Assembly: GCA_019828545.1 (NCBI GenBank)
Contig: JACVRA010000286.1
Coordinates: forward strand, 62,001-126,000
Reading direction: 5' to 3'
Source of the DNA: Paracamarosporium sp. OC-R06-R3
Lineage: Eukaryota; Ascomycota; Dothideomycetes; Pleosporales; Didymosphaeriaceae
DNA length: 64,000 bases
A program made the translations under genes and the position numbers. Below, piece by piece: positions 59,817 through 64,000 of this stretch (within the stretch, counting starts at the first letter, position 1; each line of letters begins with the position of its first letter). The notes under the pieces are model-generated. The model was given only the letters and a program-made list of their open reading frames with translations, had not been told where the DNA came from and made no database searches.

Positions 59817-60034
59817 CGCGGGGCGACCCAATAGGGGATGCTGACGGATGCTGCGGGTGGAGAGCAAACGGGTCGAGTGAAGCGATGCGGGGTGGGCGCG
59901 GGACCGTGCGCGAATTGGATGCCATCATATTGCTGGTAGCGCAGCTGTACACAGTAAACACGACGCGCCGCTGCTCACTTCCACTCCTCTCTTTGCTGAT
60001 CGCAGCGGATGCTCGTACGTGACACCTGGCCAGC

Positions 60035-62924
60035 ATGAATTCCACTTGGGCAGTCGCGACGCCACAGCCGGGCGAGGCAGAGCCCGTATCTCCAGTGAGG
60101 CCCTCCGCAGCGCATCCCTGGCGTATGCTTACCGCGCTGGACTGACCCGTATCGCAGATTGAAACCCTTCCCAACGAGCTGCTGCAACTCATCTTTGGTT
60201 TCTTGCCCTCTGACGACCTAAGAGAAGCTGCTCTCGTCTCCAAATGCTTTCACCGCCACGCGACCGACTTCCTCTGGCAGACTGTCAATCTCATGGATAC
60301 GTGGCACCTCCATGTCACCGACCAGACAGTTAACATCTTCGGCGACCGGGGCAGAGGGGAGCCAGATGAGGTGAGTGGTGCCAGGCGCAGGGATTGAACA
60401 CACGCTGACGGCACACCTACTCCCAGCATGACGATACCCCAATCATCCAGAAGTTATACGTTTTGGCTACGAACCCGACGATCGCCTCAAAAGTCCAAGT
60501 CCTCATGCACCGTTGCCATCTTCCAACTCCAAACATCTTTGCCGAGCTGCCGCACATGTATTTCGATTCCGAGAACCTGTCACAGGACGATCGCATCCAC
60601 ACGCTTCTCTGGCTAGCGGTTCGCAATCTGGTCAACGTGCACACGCTACGCATAGTTTACGGACACCACAACTTGACGCGAATACTGCTGGCGGCATTCT
60701 TGGATCGTAGGCGGCCACAGCGTGTTCCATTGCGCAAACTGTGGGTGGAGAGCTCGTGCCTGTCTGGATTTGGGACGAACTATAACGATTTACTATCCTC
60801 CGATTATGCCACTGGCCTAGAATCAGTACGTATTCGCCGTCTGCGCATAGAGCCCGAACAGATTCCTGAGCGAAACAAACCACAATTCGAATATAAGCTC
60901 GCACGCGGTGGGAGGCATCTTGCAATGTAAGTACATGCAGCACGCAGCGTACTCTACAGTCCATGCCCTAGGGATACGAATTACATGAAGACTTTACGAA
61001 TGACGATATATGAGTGCTGATTAGATATCCATGTAATCGGCTCGTGCATTGTATGTCGTTGGCGACACAAGGGATGTTTACAACAGTCCCCAGCTTTTCG
61101 AATTTCCTTGATACCCATGTTTCAGTTCACCGCTAACTATATGCCAGGCACAACGCTGCTGGTGGCTTTTTATATACCACTGTAGACATACGTACTCCAC
61201 CACCGCGACCGATGCCAGGGCTTATACTTCCGACCCCCGCAGAGCTAAGAGCGAAAGCAGATGCATACGACACGCTAATATGGGATAGGCTAAACTTCGA
61301 TGGTAAGTCATCCACGATGCTCTGTCTCCTTTTCCACTGCCTCAGTATCCCATCTACCCGCAGCTTTAGACGCGACGTTGTACACTCAATATATCCACTC
61401 ACCACGTATCCAGGCCCCGAGATACAACCCTTTGTCGATTCGAATCAGTTCCCTTATCCAAATCTCAAACCAGGACCTTCAGATCCCATGATGAATATTA
61501 TTGAGAAGTCATGGTCAACGCTTACGAGCCTAAATTTGGATTGGATACTCTGGCGCAAGTACGGCTCGAGTGATGATACTCTAGCATTCAGTGACCTACA
61601 ACAACTCTCACAGCTAAGATTTCCGAATTTACGGGCATTTCAACTCCGTAATGCCGTCGTTCCGGAGACAGGATTACCTGAAGGTGTAGTTCTTCTTGAG
61701 GACATGTTTCTAGAATTCATGGAAGCGCACACGAAGATACAATGTCTTGCCTGGCCGTTCGACCGTTTCTTCTCCCATACAAAGCCAAGTCAAGATGTAT
61801 TAATCCGAACGCGGGCTGTTGTGGCCCATCTCCGAAATGTACTCGTCGAACTACGGCTTGATAGCTTCTACTCAGGGAACGGTGAGGCGGTCACGGATGA
61901 AGGTCGGGAATCTCATGAACGAGAAGAGCGCACCCGTCGCCGCCGCTTCATCAGTGAATTTGCTGCTCACATGCGCAAAATTGAACATCTCAAGCTTGAA
62001 GGCGGCATTCCCCGAGATGAGAGGCGAGAGCTAGTACGAGCGCTACACTATTGCCCAATGAAGAAGCTCGTGCTCATAGGAGTAACGTTCCCGATTGGAA
62101 ATACCTGGGGCGCGAGAGGTGTTGATTTGAAGCAGCATGATCCGAATCACGCATCAGATGCCACATACCAGCTTGAAGAGGAGGATTTTGGAGGAATTTT
62201 AGCATCATACAAGAATGGAACCTCGCTCCCTGATGAGTATGTGTTTGAGCCATACTACGGTTGGCGCGGCGAAGCCCCGTTCATGCAAGCTATCGCCCTT
62301 CACCACGCATCGACCATTGAAGAGCTCAAGCTATGTGGCTACAACGGCAGTCCAATCCTTTCGCATTTAACGCCAATCACGACACCCCTACTCTACCCTC
62401 TACGTCACTTTGATAACTTGAAGCAGCTAGTCATCTCATTTTGGCTTTTGACAACGTTTGAGGATCAATATCGCGATGCCGAAATTATCCAGTCGTGGAT
62501 GGATACTCGTTCACCGACATCTACTGCACTTGTCGTTGTGACACCGCCTGCAACTCCTTCAAACAACCCACCTGTAGACCCTGCAATGATGCCTCGGTTT
62601 CATAATCAGCCTTCCAGACAGCAGAATTTTAACCGCTGGGCCGTCATGCTCAAAACACGTTTTACGCCCAGCGCACTCGCATATCGCGTTGCAGAGGATG
62701 TCGCGCCTCATTTGAGCGAAGTGGCTAAAGCGAGACCTGGAGGTGTACGTGTTCGCGCAAGCTTCTGTCTAGGAACGAGGGAGGAGATGAGGTCTGCAAA
62801 TGATATCTTTGATTTGGATATCCGCATTGGGAGGCAGGGAAAGGTGTTAGAATTCATCGGCCCGAGAGAGGAAGTTGAGAAGGGGAGGGTTTGGCAGAAG
62901 TTGGAGGGAAGGCGATGGTTCTAG
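60035..62924 (+). CDS. F-box protein
   Basis: Probable substrate adaptor of an SCF ubiquitin ligase. Exon 1 starts MNSTWAVATPQPGEAEPVSP at 60035. An intron (gtgagg...gctgac...gcag) joins it to the F-box, IETLPNELLQLIFGFLPSDD followed by LREAALVSKCFHRHATDFLW. Further joins are GEPDE|HDDTPIIQKLYV and RHLAM|HNAAGGFLYTTVDI. The last exon runs to 62924. The C-terminal part (about 600 residues) has leucine-rich-like helices and strands (LRNVLVELRLDSFY, IEHLKLEGGIPRDERRELVR, HASTIEELKLCGYN), as in fungal F-box proteins, and may bind substrate. A gtaagt...cgcag segment at 61302-61365 could be a facultative intron; reading through it keeps the frame open. The substrate is unknown. Confidence 0.72.
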
Positions 62925-63379
62925 GCAAGATGGAAGCGAGGACTACACGTTACGCACCGTTACGATATCGACGATGATCAGGCGCTACGTTCGGCGAACT
63001 GGAACTTTGGTATACCCTCTCTCATAGGTATAGGAACGGCCATGGGACTTAATTTTCTGTTTTGCTATCTAGTTATTATTAGCGTTTGTCCGTAGAGCCT
63101 TGAGCGTATTATCTCTATCACTTTCTACTTTTGTATAATGTTCCTCCTGCCGTCATCGGTTGCTCAATATGTTTCGCCGCGGTCCAGCACATCGGTGCTT
63201 CTCGCTTGGGCATACCTTAGCTTGCATTATACTGAACAGGCCAAAACGAAGTAAATGCGTCTTTCATACATAAACCAGCAAAAAGCAAAAGCATGTTCAC
63301 GCCGCAAGATATGTATGTCCCGAGCTAGCGTTGTGATCCCCACACGCTAGACCCTCCCTCCCCCGGACAAGAAAAAAAC
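62925..63379. other. 3' region between the F-box gene and the tRNA gene
   Basis: No gene is seen. It contains the F-box gene terminator region. A short A-run (AAAAAAA at 63372-63378) just beyond the tRNA 3' end reads as a T-run on the tRNA strand and would serve as its Pol III terminator. Confidence 0.45.
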
Positions 63380-63491
63380 TGGACTTGCTGGGAATCGAAC
63401 CCAGGACCTTTCCCACGCTTGTTATCGGCTTCAATGTGAATTGAACTCGAGAAGATGCTAAGGGAAAATTATACCACTAAACCACAAGCCC
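63380..63491 (-). tRNA. tRNA-Ala (anticodon AGC) with 40-nt intron
   Basis: On the minus strand, GGGCTTG pairs with CAAGTCC in the acceptor stem, including the G3:U70 pair that marks alanine tRNAs. The discriminator is A. The D-arm reads GGTTTAGTGGTATAAT, the anticodon stem is TTCCC/GGGAA, the loop TTAGCAT, and the T-arm CTGGGTTCGATTCCCAG (a good B box). The anticodon is at 63457-63459. A 40-nt intron (63416-63455) sits after position 37, the canonical place. The mature length is 72 nt. The T-run at 63372-63378 (minus strand) follows the 3' end as terminator. The D- and anticodon arms are AT-richer than usual. Confidence 0.9.
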
Positions 63492-64000
63492 GAATGGATG
63501 TAATTATGGAAGGCAAACCCAATTCCAAAAATATATATCCCGGAGTAACGTTTTCGAGTCTCTATGAATAGGTCTCCGCTTTTTAAAATGAAAAAAAAAA
63601 TTTCAAAAAAATTCTGTTATGATACTACACTAAACTTAGTCTTTGGAGAGAATTTTATTTTAGCTTAGTATGCTAGATATTAGTTTGCTGATCTATCAGT
63701 CCTTCTAACGGATACTTTCTTAGATAGTATATACTTCTACTCATTACTACTCCAGTGTTAACCTATCCTAACGTAGTTTACTGACGCCAATTTACGAAAA
63801 TGAAAACTGGGATTTGATCTACCTATCCTCGGCGCGGCGTCGCTTATGCGTACGGCGAGAGGAATCCAGATTTGTCTTTCGTACAACTAAGAGGCATGGT
63901 GCACGAGGTATCCTACGCAAACGGGAACACGTACCTTTACGCATCCGATCTATCCGCTTCGGCATGTTAATATTCGTGTAAAATTTCTTTATGAGTACAG
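63492..64000. other. AT-rich 3' end of the window
   Basis: 63.58-63.78 kb is very AT-rich with A/T homopolymers and TAG/TTAG-rich sequence. Past 63.8 kb the composition becomes mixed. It may be decayed repeat DNA; no ORF or boundary can be defined. Confidence 0.4.

Overview
This is a fragment of a filamentous ascomycete nuclear genome (Pezizomycotina, probably Dothideomycetes; the class is inference). The genes have many short spliceosomal introns of about 45-70 nt with GT(A/R)NGT donors, CTRAC branch sites and YAG acceptors. The family content is fungal (Sla2, Zn2Cys6 factor, fungal RNA-dependent RNA polymerase, secreted CBM1 cellulase). A Fot1/pogo transposon carries many in-frame stops and no frameshift, the pattern left by repeat-induced point mutation (RIP). 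Most gene models below were joined by hand from splice signals plus family conservation; exon edges are given where they were worked out.

Layout. 0.4-2.9 kb: secreted CBM1-GH5 endoglucanase (+). 3.4-8.8 kb: SLA2 and SLU7 (both -), SLU7 divergent from REV3 (DNA polymerase zeta, +, 9.2-14.2 kb). 14.7-17.5 kb: PHO84-type phosphate permease (-) with two microexons. 18.7-22.0 kb: ribosomal protein eL37 (+), a Sos7-like kinetochore protein (-) and an RS-rich splicing-factor-like protein (+). 22-28.7 kb is an accessory island: a diverged duplicated 70-bp repeat, a decayed Ecm33-like surface-protein pseudogene (-), a pogo/Fot1 element with intact 25-bp terminal inverted repeats but 15 internal stops, and a block of degenerate direct repeats with a GGGGCTTRCCC core. 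28.7-31.1 kb: cytochrome b561-type membrane protein with a long disordered tail (+). 32.7-35.0 kb: Zn2Cys6 transcription factor (+). 36.3-42.1 kb: two unrecognised genes and ELP6 (-). 42.1-45.6 kb is gene-poor, with a small zinc-ribbon protein. 45.6-49.1 kb: RNA-dependent RNA polymerase (-). 49.5-53.5 kb: large helical/coiled-coil protein (-). A G-run/N/C-run assembly gap lies at 54.1 kb. 54.7-56.9 kb: mitochondrial D-lactate dehydrogenase (+). 57-63 kb: degenerate kinase-like ORF, GNAT acetyltransferase and F-box protein. 63.4 kb: intron-containing tRNA-Ala(AGC) (-), then an AT-rich end.

Most genes are unrelated housekeeping functions (endocytosis, splicing, translesion synthesis, translation, tRNA wobble modification, kinetochore, lactate oxidation). 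The link with most biological content is genome defence: a complete RdRP gene shares the window with a RIP-like inactivated transposon and a dead neighbouring gene. I saw no biosynthetic cluster, CRISPR array or prokaryotic-type system.
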